This document shows positions 34,835 to 43,699 of a stretch of DNA of 64,000 nucleotides, in pieces. The DNA lies in the NCBI RefSeq assembly GCF_000158195.2, contig NZ_GL987988.1:819628-883627 (forward strand), in the 5' to 3' direction. Source of the DNA: Fusobacterium mortiferum ATCC 9817. Its GTDB lineage: Bacteria; Fusobacteriota; Fusobacteriia; Fusobacteriales; Fusobacteriaceae. Each line of letters starts with the position of its first letter. Position 1 is the stretch's first letter. Both the position numbers and the translations under genes were made by a program. The notes beneath the pieces were generated by a model. That model was not told where the DNA came from. It worked only from the letters and a program-made list of their open reading frames with translations, and did not search any database.

Positions 34835-37077
34835 TGAGAAAGTTAAGATTTTTACCTCTAATCCTCATCATACCTATAATATTCTGTATCAAAATATATA
34901 GTGAATTTGATATTGAAAAGATGAGAGATGAGATAGAAAAAAGATACAGTCAAGTTGTACTAGATGATAGAGATAATATAATAGGGGCTTACTTAAATAG
35001 TGAGGAGCAGTGGCAAATCAAGGGGGTAGAGATACCCCCTAGATTAAAATTAGCAGTACTTAACTATGAAGATAGAAAATTTTATTCTCATAATGGAGTG
35101 GACTATCTTGCAATAGTAAGAGCAGTAAAAACGAATCTTTTAGAAAAAAGAAGAGTGGGAGCTAGTACTATAACTATGCAGGGAGTAAAACTTTATAAGA
35201 GAAGAGAGAGAACATATCTTAGTAAAATAGAGGAGATAATAGAGAGTTATAAGTTAGAAAAATATCTCTCTAAAGATGAGATTTTAGAACTTTATCTAAA
35301 TAATGCTCCCTATGGAAGTAACATAGTAGGATATGAAACAGCCTCACAACTTTATTTTGGAAAGAGTGCTAAAAATCTTACTTGGGCTGAAGGAGCTACT
35401 TTAGCAGTACTTCCTAACTCTCCTGGGCTTATATGGATAGAGAAAAATAGAGATAAGCTTTTAAATAAGAGAGATAATCTTCTAAAAAGTATGTACGAAA
35501 GAGGAGTGATAGATGAAAAACAGTATAGACTCTCTATAAAAGAGGAGTTACCAAAGGAGAGAAAATATTTTAACTCCTTAGCTCCGCATCTCACTAGAAG
35601 ATTAGTTAATGAATATGATGATAAAATAATAAAAAGTACAATAAATAGTGAGTTACAAAAAAATATTGAAAGAATAGCTAGAGAGTATGGAGATTATCTA
35701 AATAATAGAGGGATAAAAAATACAGCTATCATAGTGGTAGATAATCATAGTGGAGAGGTAAAATCCTATGTAGGTTCACAAAACTTTTATGATTTTCAAA
35801 GAAATGGACAGGTAGATGGTGTAGTAGCTCAAAGGTCAGTAGGCTCTGTGTTAAAGCCCTTCCTTTATGCTCTTTCTATTGATGAAGGACTCATTACTCC
35901 AAAGTCAAAACTTTTAGATGTACCTCTTTATTTTTCAAACTTCAATCCTCAAAATGCCAATAAAAAATATCAAGGATTAGTAGAGGCAAGAGAGTCTCTA
36001 AAAAAATCTCTAAATATTCCTTTTGTAAAGCTTTTAGATGAGTATGGAGTAGATAAATTTTTTTACTTTCTAAAAGATGTAATAAATTTCCCAGAAAGAG
36101 ATTATTCTAACTATGGATTATCTCTTATATTGGGAACTAAAGAGATGAGTATAGAAAATATTGCCAAGCTTTATTATGGACTCTCTCAATATGGAGAGTT
36201 TAAAGATTTAAAATATATAAGAGATGATAAAAAAATAGATGGGAGAAAGCTTATATCCAAAGGGGCTAGTTATCTCACTCTTGAAGCTATGCAAGGTGTA
36301 CAAAGATATGGGATAGATAATCTCTATTTAGGCAGAGATGGAATAGCTTGGAAGACAGGGACTAGCTATGGACAAAGAGATGCTTGGGCTGGGGGAATAT
36401 CTCCTAGATGGACAGTAGTGGTTTGGTGTGGAAACTTCACTGGAGAGGGAAATAGAAATATCTCTGGAGTAGTTACTGCTGGACAGCTTTTATTTAAAAT
36501 CTTTAAGGTACTTCCAAACGAAAATGAGAGTTTTATAAAACCAAGTGAAGAGTTAAAAAAAGTGGAGATAGATAGTGAAACAGGATATAGGTTGAGATAT
36601 GATGTACCTAGTGAAGAGATAGATTATCCAAAAGATGCTAAAAGTTTAAAAGTATCTCCCTATTATAAAAAAGTTTTTATAAACTCCAAAGGAGAGGAGA
36701 TAGATTCAAGAAACGAAGAGTTTATAGAGAGTAAAGAGAAAATAGTTTTAAGTTATCCAATAGAGTTATTAGACTATATGGCTAGAGAAAATATATCCAT
36801 ATCCAATGTAAGAGATGAGAAGATAAAAATTATCTATCCACTTAATAATATAAAAATATTTTTGCCTAAAGATTTTGAGGAGAGAAAAAGCTTGATAGTG
36901 AAAGTGGCTAATCCTAAAAATAAAAAACTTTATTGGTATCACAATGGAAAATATATTTTTAGTGGCAGAGATAGGGAGAGAGCTTTTGATTTTTTAGAAG
37001 GAGAGCATAGACTTACACTGGTTTCAGAAAGTGGAGAGGTAGTAGAGGTAAAATTTTATATATTGAGAGGAAAATAG
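34834..37077 (+). CDS. pbpC: Penicillin-binding protein 1C
   Basis: A 747-residue peptidoglycan synthase. The N-terminal TM segment spans about 5-21. A GT51 glycosyltransferase domain follows (catalytic Glu79 in NYEDRKFYSHNGVD; GASTITMQ at 109-116), then a transpeptidase-like domain with Ser338-x-x-Lys341 (GSVLKPF) and KTGTS. A C-terminal BiPBP_C-like beta domain covers roughly the last 100 residues. It is translationally coupled to the A2M gene. Confidence 0.94.
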   Translation: MRKLRFLPLILIIPIIFCIKIYSEFDIEKMRDEIEKRYSQVVLDDRDNIIGAYLNSEEQWQIKGVEIPPRLKLAVLNYEDRKFYSHNGVDYLAIVRAVKTNLLEKRRVGASTITMQGVKLYKRRERTYLSKIEEIIESYKLEKYLSKDEILELYLNNAPYGSNIVGYETASQLYFGKSAKNLTWAEGATLAVLPNSPGLIWIEKNRDKLLNKRDNLLKSMYERGVIDEKQYRLSIKEELPKERKYFNSLAPHLTRRLVNEYDDKIIKSTINSELQKNIERIAREYGDYLNNRGIKNTAIIVVDNHSGEVKSYVGSQNFYDFQRNGQVDGVVAQRSVGSVLKPFLYALSIDEGLITPKSKLLDVPLYFSNFNPQNANKKYQGLVEARESLKKSLNIPFVKLLDEYGVDKFFYFLKDVINFPERDYSNYGLSLILGTKEMSIENIAKLYYGLSQYGEFKDLKYIRDDKKIDGRKLISKGASYLTLEAMQGVQRYGIDNLYLGRDGIAWKTGTSYGQRDAWAGGISPRWTVVVWCGNFTGEGNRNISGVVTAGQLLFKIFKVLPNENESFIKPSEELKKVEIDSETGYRLRYDVPSEEIDYPKDAKSLKVSPYYKKVFINSKGEEIDSRNEEFIESKEKIVLSYPIELLDYMARENISISNVRDEKIKIIYPLNNIKIFLPKDFEERKSLIVKVANPKNKKLYWYHNGKYIFSGRDRERAFDFLEGEHRLTLVSESGEVVEVKFYILRGK

Positions 37078-37146
37078 ACTTATATTGCAAAATATGGTAA
37101 AATTAATTGCTAAGAAAAAGTAATACATAAGGAAAAGAGGTAACTG

Positions 37147-38310
37147 ATGATAGAGTTTTTTATAGCTAAGAAGCATATAATAGAGAGGAAAAAACAGAGT
37201 TTAATATCAGTAGTGGGGATAACTATTGGAGTAGTTGTATTGATGGTGTCTATTGGAATAGCTAATGGATTGGATAAGAATATGATAAATAGTATACTTT
37301 CAGTAACAAGTCATATAATGGTATCCAATGGAGAGAAGATTAGCAATTATAAAGATATAAAAAGAGATATAGAGAAGATAGAGGGAGTAAAGGGAGCAGT
37401 ACCAAGTATATCTACCCAAGGAATTTTTAAATATAATGGGGTTTATGGTGGTTATGTTTCTGGAGTAAAAATAGAAGGCTATGATTTAGAGAGTGCTAAA
37501 AAAGCTATGGATTTAGATAAAAAAATTGTATCTGGAAATATTTCTCCAGATAAAATAAATGGTATTCTTATTGGAAAAGAACTCTTTAATTCCATAGGAG
37601 CAAAGATAGGAGATAAGGTCAGTATAATCTCTTCAGAGAATAAGGAGATAAAATTTGAGATAGAGGGAGTATTCCAAAGTGGCTATTATGATTATGACAT
37701 AAATATGGTAATACTTCCATTAAAAGCTGTACAGTACCTAACCTATGGAGAGGATATATCATCTAAGATAGATGTAACACTTTTTAATCCATATAGAGCT
37801 CCTGAGATATCAGATAAGATAATGGCAGTTACAGGAATATATTCAAGAACTTGGGGAGAGATGAATAGAAATCTTTTATCAGCTCTCTCTTTAGAAAAAA
37901 CTGTAATGATACTTGTCTTTTCTTTGATAGTTGTAATAGCTGGATTTGTAGTATGGGTAACTCTCAATATGTTAGTGAGAGAGAAGATAAAAGATATTGG
38001 AATAATGAGAGCAATGGGATTTTCTAAAAAAAATATTATGAAAATATTTTTAATACAAGGAATGATATTAGGTGGGATAGGTATAGCAATAGGAACTCTT
38101 ATCTCCCTTACATTTCTTTGGTATATAAAAAATAACACATTGGACTTTATAACTTCTATATATTATATTACTAAAATTCCTGTGGAAATATCTTTCAAAG
38201 AGATTATTATAATTATAGGAGCTAATTTTGGAATAATATTTATATCAAGTATATTTCCAGCATATAGAGGAGCAAAAATGGAAACAGTGGAGGCATTAAG
38301 ACATGAGTAA
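37147..38310 (+). CDS. LolC/LolE-type lipoprotein-releasing permease
   Basis: A 387-residue FtsX-family permease. One TM segment (about 18-40) is followed by a MacB-type periplasmic domain and three C-terminal TM segments from about 258. With the adjacent ATPase it would extract lipoproteins from the inner membrane. Only one permease gene is present, so it may act as a homodimer (LolF-like). The last 8 nt overlap lolD. Many lipoproteins are encoded in this window. Confidence 0.85.
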   Translation: MIEFFIAKKHIIERKKQSLISVVGITIGVVVLMVSIGIANGLDKNMINSILSVTSHIMVSNGEKISNYKDIKRDIEKIEGVKGAVPSISTQGIFKYNGVYGGYVSGVKIEGYDLESAKKAMDLDKKIVSGNISPDKINGILIGKELFNSIGAKIGDKVSIISSENKEIKFEIEGVFQSGYYDYDINMVILPLKAVQYLTYGEDISSKIDVTLFNPYRAPEISDKIMAVTGIYSRTWGEMNRNLLSALSLEKTVMILVFSLIVVIAGFVVWVTLNMLVREKIKDIGIMRAMGFSKKNIMKIFLIQGMILGGIGIAIGTLISLTFLWYIKNNTLDFITSIYYITKIPVEISFKEIIIIIGANFGIIFISSIFPAYRGAKMETVEALRHE

Positions 38311-38986
38311 GGAAATTTTAAAACTGGAGAATGTAGAAAAAAAATATAGTGGAAGTGTAGAAGAGTTACATATAATAAATAATTTAAGCTTTTCAGTGGA
38401 AGAGGGAGAATTTATATCTATACTTGGACGTTCAGGTTCTGGTAAATCTACGCTTTTAAATATAATGGGTCTACTAGATAGAGTAGATGGTGGAAAAATA
38501 TTTATAGGTGGGCAGGAAGTAGATAAACTTTCTGAAGAGGAAAGAGATAAAATAAAAAACCAGATGATAGGCTTTGTATTTCAGTTTCACTATCTTTTAC
38601 CAGAGTTTACAGCATTGGAAAATGTAATGTTACCAGCACTCTTAAATAATTTTGATAAAAAGTTAGAGATAGAGAAAAGAGCTAAAGAGTTACTTGAAAA
38701 GGTAGGACTAGGAGAGAGAGAGAATCATAAGCCATCACAACTTTCTGGTGGAGAAAAACAGAGAGTAGCAATAGCTAGAGCCCTTATAAACTCCCCTAAA
38801 ATACTATTAGCAGATGAACCTACTGGAAATCTTGATGAAGAAACAAGTGAGATGATATTTAAAATTTTAAAAGATATCAATAAAAATGAGAAACAAACCA
38901 TAATAGTTGTTACTCACTCTAAAGATTTAGCAGAAATTTCTGATAAACAACTTTATTTGAAAAAGGGAGTTTTAGTAGAGGGGTAA
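38303..38986 (+). CDS. lolD: LolD-type ABC transporter ATP-binding protein
   Basis: A 227-residue ATPase with Walker [10 protein letters not shown], signature LSGGEKQR, Walker [13 protein letters not shown] and the switch His in VVTHS. LolD/MacB-type Q-loop [16 protein letters not shown] supports its assignment to lipoprotein release. It overlaps the permease gene by 8 nt and is followed by a bidirectional terminator. Confidence 0.9.
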   Translation: MSKEILKLENVEKKYSGSVEELHIINNLSFSVEEGEFISILGRSGSGKSTLLNIMGLLDRVDGGKIFIGGQEVDKLSEEERDKIKNQMIGFVFQFHYLLPEFTALENVMLPALLNNFDKKLEIEKRAKELLEKVGLGERENHKPSQLSGGEKQRVAIARALINSPKILLADEPTGNLDEETSEMIFKILKDINKNEKQTIIVVTHSKDLAEISDKQLYLKKGVLVEG

Positions 38987-39006
38987 ATCTATAAATTAAT
39001 TTAAAT

Positions 39007-39060
39007 AAAAACTCAAGAATATTGCTTATAGATTAAATAAAAGTTATTCTTGAGTTTTTT
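39007..39060. terminator. Bidirectional terminator between lolD and the cysK-like gene
   Basis: AAAAACTCAAGAAT (39007-39020) pairs with ATTCTTGAGTTTTT (39046-39059), 14 bp perfect, with a 25-nt AT-rich loop. T runs on both strands serve the convergent genes. Confidence 0.85.
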
Positions 39061-39083
39061 ATAAGTAAAATTATAATTAACTT

Positions 39084-40001
39084 TTAAAATACACTGCTAG
39101 ATAGATATTTTTCTCCAGAATCTGTAGATAAAATTACTATATTTAAATTTTTATTTGGATTATTTTTAGAAAATTCTAAAGCACAACTAAGAACTGCACC
39201 AGTAGAAATACCAGCAAGGATTCCTTCTTTTAGAGCTAAAGTTTTAGTTATATCAAAGGCAGATTCACAACTTGCAGTAAAAATATTATCAGCTAAGGTT
39301 TTATCATAGACACTTGGAATTTTTCCAGTACTCATTCCCATTCCTTGTATTTTATGATTACCAATGTATCCTTTAGATAATAGAGGGGAATTAAGTGGTT
39401 CAACAGGAAAAGTTTTTATATTTGGAAGAACCTCTTTTAATTTTTTAGATATCCCAGAAAAGCTTCCTCCAGTTCCAGTACCACAAAAAAATATATCAAG
39501 TTTATAATTTAAATCTTTTAAAATTTCATTAGCAGTAGTTTTATAATGAGCTTTAGGATTATTGATATTATCAAATTGATTAGGTATAAAGACATCTTTG
39601 ATATTATTTTTTAATTCTTCTAATTTTTCTAAACAAGCTTTCATTCCTAAAATACCAGGAGTAAGAATAACTTCAGCACCATAAGCTTTCATTAATTGAA
39701 TTCTTTCTATGCTCATAGTATCAGGCATAACTATTTTCAAAGGATATTTTTTAATAGCACAAATCATAGCTAAAGAGATTCCAGTATTTCCACTAGTAGC
39801 TTCCATTATAGTAGTACTATCTTTTATTATTCCTTTTTTCTCTGCATCCTCTATCATTTCTAAAACAATTCTATCTTTTGTACTTCTACTAGGATTATAA
39901 CCTTCTAGTTTAAGAAAAATATTATTTCCATATGTATTTAAATTATTTATTTTTAACATTGGGGTATTACCAATTAAATCTAAAATAGAATTTTTTATCA
40001 T
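39084..40001 (-). CDS. cysK: PLP-dependent cysteine synthase-family enzyme
   Basis: A 305-residue beta-replacement enzyme. The PLP lysine is in SRSTKDRI, the substrate loop is TSGNTGIS, and GTGTGGSFSG is the phosphate loop. CysK normally converts O-acetylserine plus sulfide to cysteine. In some fusobacteria relatives make lanthionine for peptidoglycan or release H2S from cysteine, so the physiological reaction is open. SRS replaces the usual PGGSVKDR context, a departure worth testing. It is monocistronic with AGGAGGA upstream. Confidence 0.85.
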   Translation of the reverse strand: MIKNSILDLIGNTPMLKINNLNTYGNNIFLKLEGYNPSRSTKDRIVLEMIEDAEKKGIIKDSTTIMEATSGNTGISLAMICAIKKYPLKIVMPDTMSIERIQLMKAYGAEVILTPGILGMKACLEKLEELKNNIKDVFIPNQFDNINNPKAHYKTTANEILKDLNYKLDIFFCGTGTGGSFSGISKKLKEVLPNIKTFPVEPLNSPLLSKGYIGNHKIQGMGMSTGKIPSVYDKTLADNIFTASCESAFDITKTLALKEGILAGISTGAVLSCALEFSKNNPNKNLNIVILSTDSGEKYLSSSVF

Positions 40002-40251
40002 AAATTTTCCTCCTAAAATTTTATAATAAGATTTTAAAATAAATTATTAGAAAAATGAAGAACTCAAAATTATAAAAATAATATTCATAAAAAATGGAAG
40101 TAATTTAATAAAATCTAGGAATTAATAAAAAAAATAACTCAATTAAAAAGAACTAAAAAAATAAAAAATTTTTAAATAAAAAAAAGGAAATTGGCAATTT
40201 GTGGAGTATAATAAAGTAACAAAACAAAAGATACAACAAGGAAGTGGTATT

Positions 40252-40803
40252 ATGAAAATGACTATCCATGGAAAACAATTAGTTATAACAGATGCAATCA
40301 AAAATTACGCGGAGACTAAATTAGGAAGGGTTGAAAAGTATCACGACGGTATAATAGAACTAGCTATTAATTTATCAGCGGTAAAATTAAAAACTGGTAA
40401 TTATCATACAGCAGAAGTTTTAGCTTATCTAGGTGGAAGTACAGTAAAAGCTTCTTGTACAGATGCAGACTTATATGCAGCTATAGATGGAGTTTCAGAC
40501 GTATTAGAAGGTCAATTAAAGAAACATAAAGATAAAATAAGAACTGCTGTTCAATCAAGAGAACCAATGATTAGAAAAGTAAAATATGACCCAGAAACAA
40601 ATACAGTTGAGAAAGAAGCAGCTGTAAATGTTGTAAAGGTATATTTACCTCCTAAACCAATGGACGTAGAGGAAGCAATACTTCAACTAGAAATTTTAAA
40701 TAGAGCATTCTTCCCATTTACAAATGCAGAAACAGGAGAAATGAACATAGTTTATAAGAGAAAAGATGGAGACTATGGACATATAGAACCTTCAAAAAGA
40801 TAA
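40252..40803 (+). CDS. hpf: Ribosome hibernation promoting factor, long form
   Basis: A 183-residue protein. The N-terminal S30AE/RaiA domain (1-100) binds the 30S decoding centre, and the C-terminal domain (about 128-183, ILNRAFFPFTNAETGEMNIVY) drives 100S dimer formation. I start at ATG 40252, after AAGGA. A longer frame back to 40201 would include what looks like the -10 TATAAT at 40207, so it is unlikely. A perfect terminator follows. Confidence 0.92.
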   Translation: MKMTIHGKQLVITDAIKNYAETKLGRVEKYHDGIIELAINLSAVKLKTGNYHTAEVLAYLGGSTVKASCTDADLYAAIDGVSDVLEGQLKKHKDKIRTAVQSREPMIRKVKYDPETNTVEKEAAVNVVKVYLPPKPMDVEEAILQLEILNRAFFPFTNAETGEMNIVYKRKDGDYGHIEPSKR

Positions 40804-40825
40804 GTTAAATTTGAAAATTTAATAA

Positions 40826-40854
40826 AAAAAGGCTACCATATTGGTAGCCTTTTT
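40826..40854 (+). terminator. Terminator of hpf
   Basis: AAAAAGGCTACCA-TAT-TGGTAGCCTTTTT, a 13-bp perfect stem with T run on both sides. Confidence 0.92.
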
Positions 40855-40862
40855 GATATAAT
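40855..40862 (+). promoter_or_regulatory. Possible extended -10 promoter of pepA
   Basis: TGATATAA(T) starts at 40854-40855 and directly follows the hpf terminator. No good -35 is seen. Confidence 0.4.
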
Positions 40863-40892
40863 AGAGAAAAATAGTATTTAAAGGAGTGAGAT

Positions 40893-42305
40893 ATGAAAGT
40901 AGTAGATAAATTAGAAAAATTTTATGATAGAAATCTTATTTTAGTAGTAGAGGGAGAAACTAATTATTGTGAATATATGTCAGAGTCTGAGAAAGAACTA
41001 GTTGAAAGATTAAAAGAGAGAAATAATTTTACTGGTAAAAAAGGAGAGGTGCTATCATTAAATTTTATTCAAAATGATAGATTAATCTCTATGGATATTT
41101 TAGGATTTGGTAAAAAAGAGGAGATTAGTGATAATCTTTTTAGAGAGGTAATATTTAAATATCTTTCAGATAAAAAAGGAAGTATACTAATCTCTACAAA
41201 TACAAAAGAATTGGTTAAAGTGGAGATTCTTTGTGAAATAGTAGGAAATATCAACTACTCTTTTGATGAGTTTAAGGAGAAAAAATCTGAAAAATTAGAT
41301 GTAGAGTTTTTTAATATTGAACTTACTAACTTAGAAGAGAGTCTAATTTTAAATGAGGCTACTGATGTAATTAGAAACTTAGTAGATTTACCAGCAAATA
41401 TAATCAATCCAATAACTTTAGCTGAAAGAACAGTTGAATTAGGAAAAGAGTTTGGATTTGAGGTTGAAGTACTAGATGATAATAAGATACAAGAGTTAGG
41501 AATGAATTTATTATATAGTGTAGGAAAAGCCTCTGTTACAAAACCAAGACTTATAGTCATGAGATATTTTGGTGATAGAGATTCTAAAGATATAATGGGA
41601 TTAGTAGGAAAAGGACTTACATATGATACTGGAGGGCTTTGTATAAAGCCGGCTGATTCTATGATGAATATGAAAGATGATATGACAGGAGGAGCTACAG
41701 TAATAGGGGCTATGTGTGCTATCGCTAAAAATAGACTTAAGAAAAATGTAGTGGCTGTTGTTCCAGCTTGTGAAAATGCTATCAATGGGAATTCATATAG
41801 ACCAGGAGATATTATAAAATCTATGAATGGGAAGTATGTGGAAATAATAAATACTGATGCAGAAGGTAGACTTGCATTAGCAGATGCTATAACATATATA
41901 GTAAGAAATGAAAAAGTATCAGAGATAATAGATGTAGCTACCCTTACAGGAGCTATGATGGTAGCTTTAGGTACTTTTACTACAGGGGTATTCTCTAATA
42001 GAGATGAAGTTTACTCTCTTTTAGAAAAATCTTGTAGTAAATATGGAGAGAGAATTTGGAGAATGCCATTAGATGAAGAGTTTGCTGAGGATTTAAAATC
42101 TGATGTAGCAGACTTAAAACATATGGGAGCTAGATGGGGAGGTGCTATATCAGCAGCAAAATTTTTAGAAATATTTGCTGAAGGAACACCTTGGACACAT
42201 ATGGATATAGCTGGAACAGCTTATAATAATTCAAGTAAATGGTATAAAAAGGGAGCTTCTGGAGTTCATGTAAGAGGACTTTATGAGTATTGCAAAAATA
42301 GATAA
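40893..42305 (+). CDS. pepA: Leucyl aminopeptidase, M17 family
   Basis: A 470-residue dizinc aminopeptidase. An N-terminal domain covers about 1-150. The catalytic domain contains VGKGLTYDTGGLCIKP (metal Lys and Asp), the diagnostic NTDAEGRL and ATLTGAMMVALG. Family length is normal. It acts in the cytoplasm on peptides, fitting an amino-acid-fermenting organism. It is followed by the TPP-riboswitch unit. Confidence 0.95.
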   Translation: MKVVDKLEKFYDRNLILVVEGETNYCEYMSESEKELVERLKERNNFTGKKGEVLSLNFIQNDRLISMDILGFGKKEEISDNLFREVIFKYLSDKKGSILISTNTKELVKVEILCEIVGNINYSFDEFKEKKSEKLDVEFFNIELTNLEESLILNEATDVIRNLVDLPANIINPITLAERTVELGKEFGFEVEVLDDNKIQELGMNLLYSVGKASVTKPRLIVMRYFGDRDSKDIMGLVGKGLTYDTGGLCIKPADSMMNMKDDMTGGATVIGAMCAIAKNRLKKNVVAVVPACENAINGNSYRPGDIIKSMNGKYVEIINTDAEGRLALADAITYIVRNEKVSEIIDVATLTGAMMVALGTFTTGVFSNRDEVYSLLEKSCSKYGERIWRMPLDEEFAEDLKSDVADLKHMGARWGGAISAAKFLEIFAEGTPWTHMDIAGTAYNNSSKWYKKGASGVHVRGLYEYCKNR

Positions 42306-42313
42306 AAAAATTA

Positions 42314-42342
42314 TAGACAAAACGAATATTAAGTGATATATT
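42314..42342 (+). promoter_or_regulatory. Promoter of the TPP-regulated ykoFEDC operon
   Basis: TAGACA (42314-42319), 17-nt spacer, TATATT (42337-42342). The predicted start lies just before the aptamer P1 stem. Confidence 0.6.
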
Positions 42343-42356
42343 ATATTTTGTTAATA

Positions 42357-42444
42357 ATAACTGGGGAGCCTTTTGGCTGAGAATGAGTAAAACTCTAAAC
42401 CCATTGAACTTGATTTGGTTAATACCAACGAAAGGAGTAGTTAT
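42357..42444 (+). ncRNA. TPP riboswitch (THI-box)
   Basis: CTGGGGAGCC...GGCTGAGA...CCC...TTGAACTTGATTTGGTTAATACC is the conserved TPP aptamer. P1 is formed by ATAACT (42357-42362) and AGTTAT (42439-42444). AAAGGAG (42431-42437) is complementary to CTCCTTT (42470-42476) in the downstream hairpin, which gives an antiterminator. TPP binding should favour the terminator and switch the operon off. Confidence 0.95.
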
Positions 42445-42466
42445 AACTAAGATATTAATTTATAAT

Positions 42467-42500
42467 TCCTCCTTTTGTAATTTAAAAGGAGGATTTTTTT
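42467..42500 (+). terminator. Riboswitch terminator that also hides the ykoF ribosome site
   Basis: TCCTCCTTTT (42467-42476) pairs with AAAAGGAGGA (42484-42493), followed by seven Ts that run to the ykoF ATG at 42501. The 3' arm is the Shine-Dalgarno, so the same hairpin can end transcription or block translation. Confidence 0.88.
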
Positions 42501-43109
42501 ATGGGATTGAAAGATTGTTTATGGTGTATTGGAGGTGCTAGCAAGGGAGTATCTGGAGCTAGATTTTCATTATACCCAATGAGTGACAACTTTGTTGAGA
42601 TTATTTTAGGGGGACTTGAAAAAACAGATACAAGTAAAGTTTGGAAACAAACAGATAAATTGAGTACTTGTGTAAGAGGAAAAAGAGTGCATGTTTTTGA
42701 TGTAGTAAAAGGGCTTTTTGTAAATGCTTACAGAGAAGATGTACATATGGCTTTAGAAGCTACTTTTTCTAAAGGGTGTCCTGGAGATACTGATGCTGAT
42801 TCATTTATGGAAGTAGACGATGAAAAGGTAAATGAGAAAAATATTAGAGATAAAAAATTTGATGTAGTTAGTAAAATTTCTTTCTATCCAATGGGAGAAG
42901 AGGATTATATGGAACATATAGCAAAAATTGTTATGACAGCTAAAGAGAGAGGAGTTTTTGCTAGAAGCTCTCACTATGTTTCTATATTAGAGGGAGATGT
43001 ACACAATGTTTTTGATGTATTAGAGGAGATTTTCAAATATGGAGAGGAAAATCTATCTCACTATATTTTACAAGTAACTATTTCTGTAAATAGTCCAACA
43101 AAGGAGTAA
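42501..43109 (+). CDS. ykoF: YkoF-family thiamine/HMP-binding protein
   Basis: A 202-residue cytoplasmic protein with two related ACT-like halves (about 10-85 and 115-200). Repeated FSLYPMSDNF and ISFYPMGEEDY segments mark the duplication. B. subtilis YkoF binds thiamine or its pyrimidine HMP. It is the first gene behind the TPP riboswitch, and gene order here is ykoF-E-D-C exactly as in B. subtilis. Confidence 0.9.
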   Translation: MGLKDCLWCIGGASKGVSGARFSLYPMSDNFVEIILGGLEKTDTSKVWKQTDKLSTCVRGKRVHVFDVVKGLFVNAYREDVHMALEATFSKGCPGDTDADSFMEVDDEKVNEKNIRDKKFDVVSKISFYPMGEEDYMEHIAKIVMTAKERGVFARSSHYVSILEGDVHNVFDVLEEIFKYGEENLSHYILQVTISVNSPTKE

Positions 43110-43113
43110 GAGT

Positions 43114-43698
43114 ATGTTTAATTGGAAATTAAAAGATGTAATAATGGTTTGTATTTTTTCAGTGGTATTTTCATTTATCTATCTATGGGCTGTATATTTA
43201 GCTAATTTTATGGCGACACTATTAGCACCATTTGGATTAGCTCCATATGCCTATGAGATAGTTTTTGGTGTGTGGTTTATGGCTTCTACATTTGTTCCAT
43301 ATATTATTCAAAGAGCTGGAGTAGCTACAATTTCAGAAGTTTTATCTGCTGTAATAGAGGTAATTATGGGAAATATGTTTGGACCAATAGTTATTTTATC
43401 TGGAATAATTCAAGGAATGGGACCAGAGCTTGTTTTTGCAAGAAAAGGTTATAGAGATTTCTCTATGAAAAATATGTGTATAGCTGCTGTAGCTGCCTGT
43501 GTATTTAGTTTTATATGGGGATTTGTAAGAGGAGGATATGTAAAATTTACTCCTATGTATATTTTAGGAATGTTTATTGTAAGAGTGATTAGTTCTATAT
43601 TCTTTGCTGGTATTATCTCTAAATTATTAGCTGAAAAATTAGCAAAAACTGGGGCTTTAAGTAGTTATAGATTAGGGCAAGACGAGATAGAGGAGTAA
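43114..43698 (+). CDS. ykoE: ECF transporter substrate-binding membrane subunit YkoE
   Basis: A 194-residue S component with five or six hydrophobic segments. It captures the thiamine precursor hydroxymethylpyrimidine and docks on the ECF energising module encoded by the next two genes. It lies 4 nt after ykoF and 1 nt before ykoD. Confidence 0.9.
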   Translation: MFNWKLKDVIMVCIFSVVFSFIYLWAVYLANFMATLLAPFGLAPYAYEIVFGVWFMASTFVPYIIQRAGVATISEVLSAVIEVIMGNMFGPIVILSGIIQGMGPELVFARKGYRDFSMKNMCIAAVAACVFSFIWGFVRGGYVKFTPMYILGMFIVRVISSIFFAGIISKLLAEKLAKTGALSSYRLGQDEIEE

Positions 43699-43699
43699 G

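Noticed and set aside
41255..41785. 176-codon open frame antisense to pepA
   Set aside because: Mirror of the pepA reading frame; hydrophobic composition follows from complementing charged codons.
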